Part shown: positions 37,205 to 45,310 of the stretch, piece by piece
Position numbering within the stretch: the first letter of the stretch is position 1
Layout of the letters: the number at the start of each line of letters is the position of its first letter
Source of the DNA: Ferrimonas balearica DSM 9799
GTDB lineage: Bacteria > Pseudomonadota > Gammaproteobacteria > Enterobacterales > Shewanellaceae
Length of the DNA stretch: 64,000 bases
Direction of reading: 5' to 3'
NCBI RefSeq assembly: GCF_000148645.1
Contig: NC_014541.1
Span: 1,798,001-1,862,000 of the forward strand
Program-made: the position numbers and the translations under genes
Notes under the pieces: model-generated
Databases searched by the model: none
What the model was told of the DNA's origin: nothing
What the model saw: the letters and a program-made list of their open reading frames with translations, nothing else

Positions 37205-38205
37205 TGGTCGACCTCCATGCCTGGAATGTAAAGGTGTACCCGCCGATTCTGGGCGCGGTGCTCTGCGGTGGCGTTGTCGATCACCGGCAGGCGCTCGCCA
37301 AAGTCTTCAATACGGATTCGGTCAGGCTCGACGCCCTGGCTCTGCAGATAATCGGCCACCGCCTGGGCGCGACGATGTGAGAGTGAAAGGTTGTATTGGG
37401 AGCGGCCGGTCGAATCGGCAAAGCCCTGGATAAACACCTGAGCATCGGGGTAACGCAGCAATCGCTCGATAATGTCGGACAGGGGGGAGAGGTCAGTCAG
37501 CTCGCTGCTGTCAAAACCGAAGTGGAGTTCCCGGTGCAGGGCAGGCAGCACCACAGGGCCAGGTGGGGGAGTGGGGGTGGGCTGAACGGCGCGCGTTCGG
37601 TCGGCCCCAAAGCGGTACTGTACGCCGATGGTGGTCAGCCACAGGTTGCTGCCACCCAACTCATCGCTGCCAACGCCATCACCGTATTGGGTGGCCAGAT
37701 TAAGCTGCCAGCGTTGGCTAAAACGGTAGCCCAGGCCGACTTCAGCAACCGGAGCCCAGCCCTCGTCCTTGCGGGTGGGGGTAGGCCCTTCAACCTTGCC
37801 CTGCCAGTAGAGGGCGCCAAGCTTGCCGAACAGCTCGACCTGTTCGGTCACGGGCAGGCTGGCCCGGGCTGATAATGCCCAGCCCCGCTGGCTTCCGGTG
37901 TAGGTGCCGTGCGGATAGGTAAAGGGGTAGGTGGCCTCAGCCTGGCCAAAGTCCAGGTATTCCAGTTCAGCCGCCCAGTTGGGACTGAATTGATAACCCA
38001 GTTGGGCGCCCCAGCCCAGGTCATCCTTATCACAGTCACTGGCACCCGACTCGCAGCCGTTGTGGTAGTGGCTCCAGCCGGCTTTGGCACCCAGATAAAG
38101 GTGATCCGCATAGGTGTCATCACCCGCTTCGGCGCTGACGGTAAACGGCAAACAGAGGCACAGCAAGGTACCGAGTCGGCCAATATTTAAGAAGGAGACG
38201 CTCAT
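37201..38205 (-). CDS. OmpA-like outer-membrane protein
   Basis: 334 residues. Signal peptide (LGTLLCLCLPFTVSAEA), an eight-stranded OmpA-type beta-barrel (YLGAKAGWSHYH, LGWGAQLGYQFSPNWAAELEYLDFGQ, ending in TIGVQYRFG), a Pro/Thr hinge (QPTPTPPPGP) and a C-terminal OmpA/peptidoglycan-binding domain (LHFGFDSSELT, VFIQGFADSTGRSQYNLSLSHRRAQAVADYL, RIEDFGERLP). It tethers the outer membrane to the wall. The ATG at 38205 begins the signal peptide; the Shine-Dalgarno is weak. Two Cys (positions about 51 and 57) lie in a likely loop. It shares an operon with the Big2 lipoprotein and could anchor or help display it. Confidence 0.92.
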   Translation of the reverse strand: MSVSFLNIGRLGTLLCLCLPFTVSAEAGDDTYADHLYLGAKAGWSHYHNGCESGASDCDKDDLGWGAQLGYQFSPNWAAELEYLDFGQAEATYPFTYPHGTYTGSQRGWALSARASLPVTEQVELFGKLGALYWQGKVEGPTPTRKDEGWAPVAEVGLGYRFSQRWQLNLATQYGDGVGSDELGGSNLWLTTIGVQYRFGADRTRAVQPTPTPPPGPVVLPALHRELHFGFDSSELTDLSPLSDIIERLLRYPDAQVFIQGFADSTGRSQYNLSLSHRRAQAVADYLQSQGVEPDRIRIEDFGERLPVIDNATAEHRAQNRRVHLYIPGMEVDQ

Positions 38206-38387
38206 GGCAATTGTCTCTTTGTCGATAGGGGAAGTCGGGGGAGTGGCGCCGTGCTGCCAGGGCAAATCGGCATCTCCTTGCCGGATTGGAAAAACGTATC
38301 CTGTCGCGCAGGGTCGCGCAAAAAATAATCCGCAAATATGGTGCGGGAATTAATGGCGATAAATCAAACGCTTTGAGTTGATGATTA

Positions 38388-38843
38388 CTAGTTGGCGGAT
38401 GAAGAGGATTGATGTCGGAACCATTGCCCCGGTGTCAAAACCAGAACCAGCCAGACCAAAAGCTGAAATCCATTGGCCCCGGGGAGGGACCATCCATAGC
38501 CGATGGCGATGGTGAGCAAACACAGGGCCACCGTGGTTGGCCAGCCTGGCAGCCCCATATGGCGCAAGCGTTTGCTCATCAGGTTGAGGCCCGTCAGGGT
38601 GATCAACAGCAAAGCCAGCAGTGCCAGTATCACCCCCGGACCGGTCAGGGCGGCGGTCAGTTCGGTCAGTTGGTCGGGGGCGGTGGGGTGGTGCTGCGCG
38701 TAATGCCGAACCCGCTCGCTGATGGCATAGCCCAGCGCCATCAGCAGCAGAAGCAGGCCCATAGTGAGCACCAGAAAGGGCAGGCGGGCCAGCTGGCCGG
38801 AGCCGGTTTCTCCCCATAAGGTTTGTCCTATCCTTGGTTGCAT
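38388..38843 (-). CDS. DUF805-like membrane protein
   Basis: 151 residues with four membrane helices. The loop SKRLRHMGLPGWPTTVALCLL matches the RRxHDxGxSGWW hallmark of DUF805 in position and pattern, though the typical aromatic residues are partly missing. Role unknown. ATG 38843 was chosen because AAAGGAG precedes it by 7 nt; the open frame continues upstream without support. No close partner gene. Confidence 0.7.
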   Translation of the reverse strand: MQPRIGQTLWGETGSGQLARLPFLVLTMGLLLLLMALGYAISERVRHYAQHHPTAPDQLTELTAALTGPGVILALLALLLITLTGLNLMSKRLRHMGLPGWPTTVALCLLTIAIGYGWSLPGANGFQLLVWLVLVLTPGQWFRHQSSSSAN

Positions 38844-39057
38844 CGCGGCTCTCCTTTGCATTGCGATGAGTACAGCGCCAGCGTAGACCAAATCCGCGGG
38901 CCGATACAGCGACAGGCCAGCACGGTGTAAGCGAGACGTTGCGCCAAAGGTGTGCTGATGTCTCATTGTGGTGAACAAAGCCGTTGAAAGGCCGAATAAA
39001 ACCCGATTTAATAGCGGCCAGAAACCAGTGCAATTGGCGCAGACAGGAGTCGACACG

Positions 39058-39429
39058 GTGCACCGCTTACGCAAAACATCATCGGCATGGCGACGGGCAA
39101 TCAGCCTGCCGCTGTTGATGGTGTTGGCGTTGTCCCAGCTGTTTGCCAGTTGCCTGACTGCGGCAGTGGAATACCCGGGAGCTGGGCACCCATTGGGTGC
39201 CAATGTGGTGCACTGCCACCCGGAAAGCGGTGGGGAGGCCAAGCTGGCCCCATTGATGGATGTGGCCACCGGCGACCATGAGCACACGCCGCACTCTCAT
39301 CTGCCTTGCCATCCACCCACAGAGTACCGCCTTCATCTGGCCCGTCCGGAAGGCAACCCTTTCCTGACCGTATCCGATAATCGCCCCGATCGTCGGGCGG
39401 CACCGCCTATCCCCCCTCCGAACGCCTGA
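39058..39429 (+). CDS. Small His-rich periplasmic protein preceding czcCBA
   Basis: 123 residues, GTG start with AGGAG at 39045-39049. A signal peptide or single membrane segment (ISLPLLMVLALSQLFASCLTAAV) precedes a His-rich part (HPLGANVVHCHPESGG, DHEHTPHSHLPCHPP) that looks metal-binding. It has no family I can name with confidence but its place before a HME-RND efflux operon, and its His/Cys content, suggest a periplasmic metal sensor, buffer or chaperone. A 10-bp hairpin lies between it and czcC. Confidence 0.7.
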   Translation: MHRLRKTSSAWRRAISLPLLMVLALSQLFASCLTAAVEYPGAGHPLGANVVHCHPESGGEAKLAPLMDVATGDHEHTPHSHLPCHPPTEYRLHLARPEGNPFLTVSDNRPDRRAAPPIPPPNA

Positions 39430-39458
39430 ACACACCTCCGTAATCCTGTGTTTGTTTT

Positions 39459-39482
39459 CCGGTATGGCCGTCGCCATACCGG
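39459..39482. promoter_or_regulatory. Hairpin between the His-rich gene and czcC
   Basis: ccggtatggc / cgtc / gccataccgg, a perfect 10-bp stem just upstream of the czcC Shine-Dalgarno (39485-39491). It lacks a good T-run. Could attenuate readthrough, stabilise the mRNA, or act as an operator. Confidence 0.55.
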
Positions 39483-39496
39483 CGTTTGGAGTCGTT

Positions 39497-40834
39497 ATGT
39501 TTACGAAAAATCGATCGAGGGTGCCGCAGTTCGGCAGTCTCAAACGCCTGTGGCGTCCCCAGGGGAATCGCTGTGGTGGGATTGCGCTGTGGCTGATATC
39601 TGCCGTTGGCGTTGTTTGGGGGGCCCCCGTTCGGGCGGACACCGTCAGCCTCAGTACCGTGATGGAGCAAACCCTGCTGCACCACCCACAGCTTCAGTTA
39701 TTTCCCCATCAACAGCGTATTGCAGAAGCGCAGGCGCTGCAGGCGGGGATCCGGCCCAATCCCAACCTGAGCCTGTCCGTCGAAAACGTGCTGGGCAGTG
39801 GCGAAGCCAGTGGTTTCAGTGGCGCTGAAACCACGCTGGCGATCAGTCAGTTGATTGAGTTGGGTGGCAAGCGTCAACGCCGTATCGAGTTAGCGGACGC
39901 GCAGCAGCGAGAGATGCAGCAATCCTATGAGCAGCAACGGGTTGAAGTATTGGCAGAAGCCACCCGACGCTACTACCGGTTGCTGCATGTGCAAACGCTG
40001 CTCGACTGGAGTGAGCGGCGGATGGCGTTGGAGCAGGACGCGCTGCAACGTATCCAGGCCCGCAGTCGGGCGGGGGCTGTGCAGCAGGCCGACGTTTCCG
40101 GTATGGCCCTGCAATTGGCGGAGTCGCAACTGCAGCACCGTCAGCTGCAACGGCAAGCGGAGTTGGCACGCTACCGCCTCGCGGCGATGTGGGCCGCCGA
40201 GCCCCGTTTTGAACGGGCACAAGGCAGGCTGCGACAGCCGAAAACGGTTCCGGCCCTGGCCGCGGTACTGGATGCGGTCAACCAGGCGCCTCAGTACCTG
40301 TTGTTGCTGGAGCAGGGCTACGCTGCCGCGGCCCAGAGCCGGCTGGCTGAGGCCAATGGACAGTGGGATCTCAATCTGGGTGTGGGGGTTAAGCGTGATG
40401 AAGCCAGCAACGATACCGGACTGGTTTTCTCACTGGATGTGCCACTGCAGCTCAGCCATCCCAACCAGGGCAACCTGTTGGCCGCCCGAATGGCGGAACA
40501 GCAACTGGCGCAACAGCAGCAGCTGCTGCGGGGGGAGTTGCGGGTGCAACTGATGGCGGTATACCAGTCGCTGCAAGCCCAGACCGATAAGGTCACCGCG
40601 TTGGACCACACCTTATTGCCCCTGGCTCAACAGTGGCTGCAGCAGGTGCAGAAGGCCTATCAAACCGGACAGCAAAATGTGCAGTCGCTGCTGGCGGCGC
40701 AATCCCGCCAGTTTGATCTGGAACGACAGCGCATCGACGCGCTGCATGCCATCTGGCTGCAACTGTTGGAACTGGAACGCCTGACCGGCCAAGCCTTGGC
40801 CCCATCCTCTTCGTCGCTGGAGACCGAATCATGA
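39497..40834 (+). CDS. CzcC-like outer-membrane efflux channel (TolC family)
   Basis: 445 residues. Signal segment (GIALWLISAVGVVWGAPVRA) then a TolC-type coiled-coil protein: MEQTLLHHPQL, RPNPNLSLSVENVLGSGEASGFSGAETTLAISQLIELGGKRQRRI, and repeat of the pattern in the second half. It forms the trimeric outer-membrane duct of the tripartite pump. TTTGGAG at 39485-39491 precedes the ATG. The stop overlaps czcB start by 4 nt (ATGA). Confidence 0.9.
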   Translation: MFTKNRSRVPQFGSLKRLWRPQGNRCGGIALWLISAVGVVWGAPVRADTVSLSTVMEQTLLHHPQLQLFPHQQRIAEAQALQAGIRPNPNLSLSVENVLGSGEASGFSGAETTLAISQLIELGGKRQRRIELADAQQREMQQSYEQQRVEVLAEATRRYYRLLHVQTLLDWSERRMALEQDALQRIQARSRAGAVQQADVSGMALQLAESQLQHRQLQRQAELARYRLAAMWAAEPRFERAQGRLRQPKTVPALAAVLDAVNQAPQYLLLLEQGYAAAAQSRLAEANGQWDLNLGVGVKRDEASNDTGLVFSLDVPLQLSHPNQGNLLAARMAEQQLAQQQQLLRGELRVQLMAVYQSLQAQTDKVTALDHTLLPLAQQWLQQVQKAYQTGQQNVQSLLAAQSRQFDLERQRIDALHAIWLQLLELERLTGQALAPSSSSLETES

Positions 40835-42084
40835 CTTTTACTTTTTCCCGTGCGGCGGCGTTGCTGATGCTGGCTGCCACTGCTGTTATGCCCATGGCGA
40901 CGTTGGCCGGGGGCAATCATGGTCACGATGACCAGCATGCTGAAGAGGCCGCCAAGGGCCCCAACGGCGGGACACTGCTGGAGCAGGGCGACATTGCCCT
41001 TGAAATCACCATTGTTGAACAGGGCATTCCGCCAGAGATGCGGGTGTATGCCTACCGTGATGGTCAGCGGTTGTCTGCGGATCAGTGGCAGGTGGCGGTG
41101 GAGCTGGCCCGACTTGGCGGCCAGACCGAACGGCTCAGTTTTGTCGCTGAGGGTGACTATCTGGTTTCACAACAGGTGGTCAGCGAACCCCACTCTTTTG
41201 ATGTCGCCATCGAGGCGGAGGTGGCGGGCGAACGTTACCACTGGGACTACGAGTCGCATGAGGGGCGTACCACCATCTCCGAGCGATTGCTGGCGCTTTC
41301 CGGCGTGGAGACTGCAGTGGTTGCCCCCCGGCAGTTGCGCTTTACCGAGACTCTGTTCGGGGTGGTGCAGCCGGTGCAGGACCGGGTCTATTCGGTTTCT
41401 GCCCCCTATGACGGCATCATCGAAGCCCTCCACGTCAGCATCGGCCAGCAGGTCAAAAAGGGCGACACCGTAGCCACGGTGCGCAGCAGCGACACGCTGC
41501 AGCAGTATCCCGTTAGGGCGCCGGCCGATGGGGAGATTACCGCACTTAAACTGAATCAGGGGGACCACACCCGTGGCGGCGCGCTGCTGGAGCTGGCCGA
41601 CCTGTCTCAGGTGTGGGTCGACCTCTCGGCGTTCCCCAATGTGCTGGAGAAGTTGCGGGTGGGCATGCCCCTCAGCGTTCTTACCATGCACGATGCCGAA
41701 GCGGGACACGATGGGGTGCAAACCACCCTCAGCTACATCGCCCCGACCATGACCGGCGGGCACATCGCCCGCGCCAGAGCGGTGATCGATAATGCCGATG
41801 GCCAGTGGCGGCCGGGCATGCACGTTCAGGCCGAAGTGTTGACCGAACAGCGACAAGTACCGATGGCGGTGAGTGTGGAGGCACTGCAGCGCTTCCGCGA
41901 CATGGACGTGGTGTTTGGTCGTTTCGGCAATACGTTTGAGGTACGGATGCTGGAGTTGGGCGGTAACGATGGCCGTTATGTCGAGGTGCTCGGCGGGATC
42001 CGGCCCGGCACCGAGTACGTCACCCGCAACAGCTACCTGCTGCTTGCGGATGTGATGAAAGACGCTGCCAGCCACAACCACTAG
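40831..42084 (+). CDS. CzcB-like periplasmic adaptor (HlyD/RND MFP family)
   Basis: 417 residues. Signal peptide, then a short His-rich start (GGNHGHDDQHAEEAAKGPNGG) typical of CzcB-type adaptors, a lipoyl/barrel-sandwich domain (VSAPYDGIIEALHVSIGQQVKKGDTVATV ... YPVRAPADGEITALKLNQGD) and a beta-barrel domain (VWVDLSAFPNVLEKLRVGMPL). It links CzcA to CzcC. The His-rich N-terminus likely binds metal. Translationally coupled to czcC; AGGAG for the next gene lies right after its stop. Confidence 0.9.
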   Translation: MTFTFSRAAALLMLAATAVMPMATLAGGNHGHDDQHAEEAAKGPNGGTLLEQGDIALEITIVEQGIPPEMRVYAYRDGQRLSADQWQVAVELARLGGQTERLSFVAEGDYLVSQQVVSEPHSFDVAIEAEVAGERYHWDYESHEGRTTISERLLALSGVETAVVAPRQLRFTETLFGVVQPVQDRVYSVSAPYDGIIEALHVSIGQQVKKGDTVATVRSSDTLQQYPVRAPADGEITALKLNQGDHTRGGALLELADLSQVWVDLSAFPNVLEKLRVGMPLSVLTMHDAEAGHDGVQTTLSYIAPTMTGGHIARARAVIDNADGQWRPGMHVQAEVLTEQRQVPMAVSVEALQRFRDMDVVFGRFGNTFEVRMLELGGNDGRYVEVLGGIRPGTEYVTRNSYLLLADVMKDAASHNH

Positions 42085-42094
42085 GAGCCCCGTT

Positions 42095-45000
42095 ATGATC
42101 GACAGCATTATCGCTTTCGCATTGCGACGGCGCTTTCTGGTGTTGGCCCTGACCCTGCTGATTGCCGGTGTCGGGGTGTACAACACGCTCAAGCTGCCCA
42201 TTGATGCGGTGCCGGACATCACCAATGTGCAGGTGCAGATCAACACCGCAGCACCGGGTTATTCGCCGCTGGAGTCGGAACAGCGCATCACCTATCTGGT
42301 GGAGAACGCCATGGCCGGGATCCCGGCGCTGGACTACACCCGCTCCATCTCCCGTTACGGCTTGTCTCAGGTCACTGTGGTGTTTGAAGAGGGTACCGAC
42401 ATCTTCTGGGCACGACAGCAGATCAGCGAACGCCTGCAGGGGGTTCGCGCCGAACTGCCCGCAGGCATTGAGCCGATGATGGGCCCCATTGCCAGTGGCC
42501 TGGGCGAAGTGTTCACCTACGCCGTCCGTGCTGAGCCCAGGGCGGTGAAAGCGGATGGCACCCCCTATAACGCGGAGGATCTGCGCACCATTCAGGAGTG
42601 GATCATCCGGCCTCAGCTGGTGCAGGTGCCTGGCGTCACTGAGATCAACAGCATCGGCGGCTATGAGCGTCAGTATCAGGTGGCCCCCATTCCGGGTAAC
42701 CTGCTGGCGTTTAAGGTCACCATTCAGGATGTGATCACCGCGCTGGAGCGCAACAACCTCAACGCCGGTGCCGGCTACATCGAGCGCAATGGCGCACAGT
42801 GGCTGGTGCGGTCGCCGGGCCAACTGGACAGCCTTGAGGCCATTGCCGATGTGGTGGTGGCCAAGCGGGACGATGCGCCCGTTCGGGTGCGTGACGTGGC
42901 GCGGGTGTTCTATGGCAAAGAGCTGCGTACCGGTGCCGCCACCCTGAATGGGGAGGAAACGGTACTGGGCACCGCCTTTATGCTGATGGGCGAGAACAGC
43001 CGCGTGGTGGCTAAGGCGGTCGGCCAACGTCTGCAGGAGGTCAACGCCAGTTTGCCACCGGGCGTGGTGGCGGAACCGGTCTACGACCGCACGGACCTGG
43101 TGGAGAAAACCATCGCCACGGTACAGACCAACCTGTTTGAAGGGGCGGTGCTGGTGATCGTGGTGCTGTTCCTGTTCCTCGGCAATATCCGGGCCGCGTT
43201 GATCACCGCTCTGGTGATTCCGCTCAGTATGCTGTTTGCCATCACTGGCATGGCCAGTAATCGGGTGTCCGGCAACCTGATGAGCCTGGGGGCGATCGAC
43301 TTCGGCCTGATCGTGGATGGCGCGGTGATTGTGGTGGAAAACTGCCTGCGCCGGCTTGGTATGGCCCAGCACAGCCACGGCCGTTTGCTGGGACTGGAGG
43401 AGCGCCTGAAGGTGGTGTTTGAGGCCACCAAAGAGGTGTTCCGGCCTGCGGTGTTTGGCGTGTTGATTATTATGCTGGTGTATCTGCCGATCTTTGCCCT
43501 GTCCGGGGTTGAGGGCAAGATGTTCCACCCCATGGCCTTTACCGTGGTGGCGGCCCTGCTGGGGGCGCTGATCTTCGCCATCACCTTTGTGCCTGCCGCC
43601 ATTGCCCTGTTTGTGAAAGGGCGCATCAATGAGCGTGAAAATGGGCTGATGCGTGGCGCCCGCTGGCTCTATGAGCCGCTGCTGAAACGGTCGCTCAAAT
43701 GGCCGCTGGTGCCGGTGGTGCTGGCGCTCGCTCTGCTGGCGCTGTCGGTGCAGCAGTTTCGCCAGATGGGCAGCGAGTTCCTGCCCCAACTGGACGAGGG
43801 TGACATTGCGCTGCATGCCTTGCGGGTAACGGGCACCGGCCTGGACCAGTCGGTGCTGATGCAGCGCAAGCTGGAACAGGTGCTGGCGGAGATGCCGGAG
43901 ATCGAACGGGTGTTCTCCAAGATTGGTACCCCGGAGGTCGCCACCGACCCCATGCCGCCGAGCGTGGCGGACACCTTCCTGATCATCAAACCCCGCCAAC
44001 AGTGGCCCCAGCCGGACAAGACCAAAGTCCAGCTGCTGGAGGAGTTGCGGGCACTGGCGGAATCGGTGCCGGGCAACCAGTACGAGTTTACCCAACCCAT
44101 CGAGATGCGGTTTAACGAACTGATCGCCGGTGTGCGAACGGACGTGGCGCTGCGCATCTATGGGGATGATCTCGATACGCTGCTGGCAGCCGGGGAACGG
44201 GCGGAACAGATCCTGAAACGGATCCCCGGCGCGGAGGACGTGCGGGTGGCGGCCCTGGACGGTTTGCCGATGCTGTCCGTGGAGCCGGACCGCAACCACC
44301 TGGCGCTACTGGGGTTGACCGTTGCCGATGTGCAGGCTTCGGTGCAAACCGCCATCGCCGGGGTGCAGACCGGACTGATCTTTGAAGGGGACCGTCGCTT
44401 CCCGCTGGTGGTGCGACTTGACCAGCCTCTGGGGGCCGACCTCAAGGGCCTGACCAACCTGCCCATCGCGTTGCCTGCAGAACTGAACCCGGACCTGAGC
44501 TATGTGCCATTAGGGGAGGTGGCCGAAGTGCGGCAGATCCAGGGGCCCAATCAGATCAGCCGCCAGAACGGCAAGCGGCACGTGGTTGTGACCGCCAATG
44601 TCGAGGGGCGTGACCTTGGCGGCTTTATCGCTGAGGCCAAGCAACAGATGTCTGAACAGTTGGCACTGGAGCCGGGATACTGGTTGGCCTACGGTGGCAC
44701 CTTCGAGCAACTGGAGTCCGCCAGTCAACGCCTTGCCATCGTGGTGCCGCTGACCCTGCTGCTGATTTTTGGCCTGCTCTACAGTGCCTTTGGCTCCATG
44801 CGCGATTCGCTGATCATCTTCACCGGTGTGCCTTTGGCCCTGACCGGTGGTGTTCTGGCGTTGGTAGTTCGGGATATGCCGCTGTCGATCTCGGCGGCGG
44901 TCGGCTTTATCGCCCTGTCCGGCATTGCGGTGCTGAATGGCGTGGTGATGCTGACCTTTATTCGTCAGCTCAAGCAGCAGGGCATGGCGTTGCTTGACGC

Positions 45001-45259
45001 GGTGCAAACCGGTGCCAGTGCTCGTCTTCGCCCGGTGCTGATGACGGCACTGGTGGCCAGTCTCGGCTTTGTGCCCATGGCGCTGAACACCGGCACCGGC
45101 GCTGAGGTACAACGGCCGTTGGCGACCGTGGTGATTGGCGGCATTGTGTCCTCGACATTGCTGACCCTGGTGGTGTTGCCGGTGCTTTATCTGGTGGTGT
45201 ACCGCCTGACCGGACGACGCCGGAGCGCGTCGGACACCGCATTGCCTGCACAGGCATAA
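42095..45259 (+). CDS. CzcA-like heavy-metal RND efflux pump
   Basis: 1054 residues, full RND proton/metal antiporter with 12 membrane helices and two large periplasmic loops. The helix-4 motif is IDFGLIVDGAVIVVENCLRRL, which is the divalent-cation (Co/Zn/Cd or Ni) type rather than the Cu/Ag CusA type (which reads A-G-x-x-D-A). Landmarks are PIDAVPDITNVQVQI near the start and the MxxKxG-like ending. It is the inner-membrane engine of the czcCBA operon. An intrinsic terminator ends the operon. Metal specificity is deduced from the motif and needs testing. Confidence 0.93.
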   Translation: MIDSIIAFALRRRFLVLALTLLIAGVGVYNTLKLPIDAVPDITNVQVQINTAAPGYSPLESEQRITYLVENAMAGIPALDYTRSISRYGLSQVTVVFEEGTDIFWARQQISERLQGVRAELPAGIEPMMGPIASGLGEVFTYAVRAEPRAVKADGTPYNAEDLRTIQEWIIRPQLVQVPGVTEINSIGGYERQYQVAPIPGNLLAFKVTIQDVITALERNNLNAGAGYIERNGAQWLVRSPGQLDSLEAIADVVVAKRDDAPVRVRDVARVFYGKELRTGAATLNGEETVLGTAFMLMGENSRVVAKAVGQRLQEVNASLPPGVVAEPVYDRTDLVEKTIATVQTNLFEGAVLVIVVLFLFLGNIRAALITALVIPLSMLFAITGMASNRVSGNLMSLGAIDFGLIVDGAVIVVENCLRRLGMAQHSHGRLLGLEERLKVVFEATKEVFRPAVFGVLIIMLVYLPIFALSGVEGKMFHPMAFTVVAALLGALIFAITFVPAAIALFVKGRINERENGLMRGARWLYEPLLKRSLKWPLVPVVLALALLALSVQQFRQMGSEFLPQLDEGDIALHALRVTGTGLDQSVLMQRKLEQVLAEMPEIERVFSKIGTPEVATDPMPPSVADTFLIIKPRQQWPQPDKTKVQLLEELRALAESVPGNQYEFTQPIEMRFNELIAGVRTDVALRIYGDDLDTLLAAGERAEQILKRIPGAEDVRVAALDGLPMLSVEPDRNHLALLGLTVADVQASVQTAIAGVQTGLIFEGDRRFPLVVRLDQPLGADLKGLTNLPIALPAELNPDLSYVPLGEVAEVRQIQGPNQISRQNGKRHVVVTANVEGRDLGGFIAEAKQQMSEQLALEPGYWLAYGGTFEQLESASQRLAIVVPLTLLLIFGLLYSAFGSMRDSLIIFTGVPLALTGGVLALVVRDMPLSISAAVGFIALSGIAVLNGVVMLTFIRQLKQQGMALLDAVQTGASARLRPVLMTALVASLGFVPMALNTGTGAEVQRPLATVVIGGIVSSTLLTLVVLPVLYLVVYRLTGRRRSASDTALPAQA

Positions 45260-45266
45260 GCGTAAG

Positions 45267-45296
45267 GAAAGCCGGGCATAAGCCCGGCTTTTTTTG
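45267..45296. terminator. Bidirectional intrinsic terminator
   Basis: aaagccgggc / ataa / gcccggctttttttt between czcA and the convergent kinase gene. Confidence 0.92.
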
Positions 45297-45310
45297 GTCA
45301 TCGGATGGCG

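Noticed and set aside
42020-44299. 759-codon minus-strand frame opposite czcA.
   Set aside because: Gln/His/Arg-rich shadow of the RND gene.
42095-45259. CusA-type copper/silver pump.
   Set aside because: The helix-4 motif DFGLIVDGAVIVVEN is of the divalent-cation type, and there is no CusF-like or copper-sensor gene next to it.
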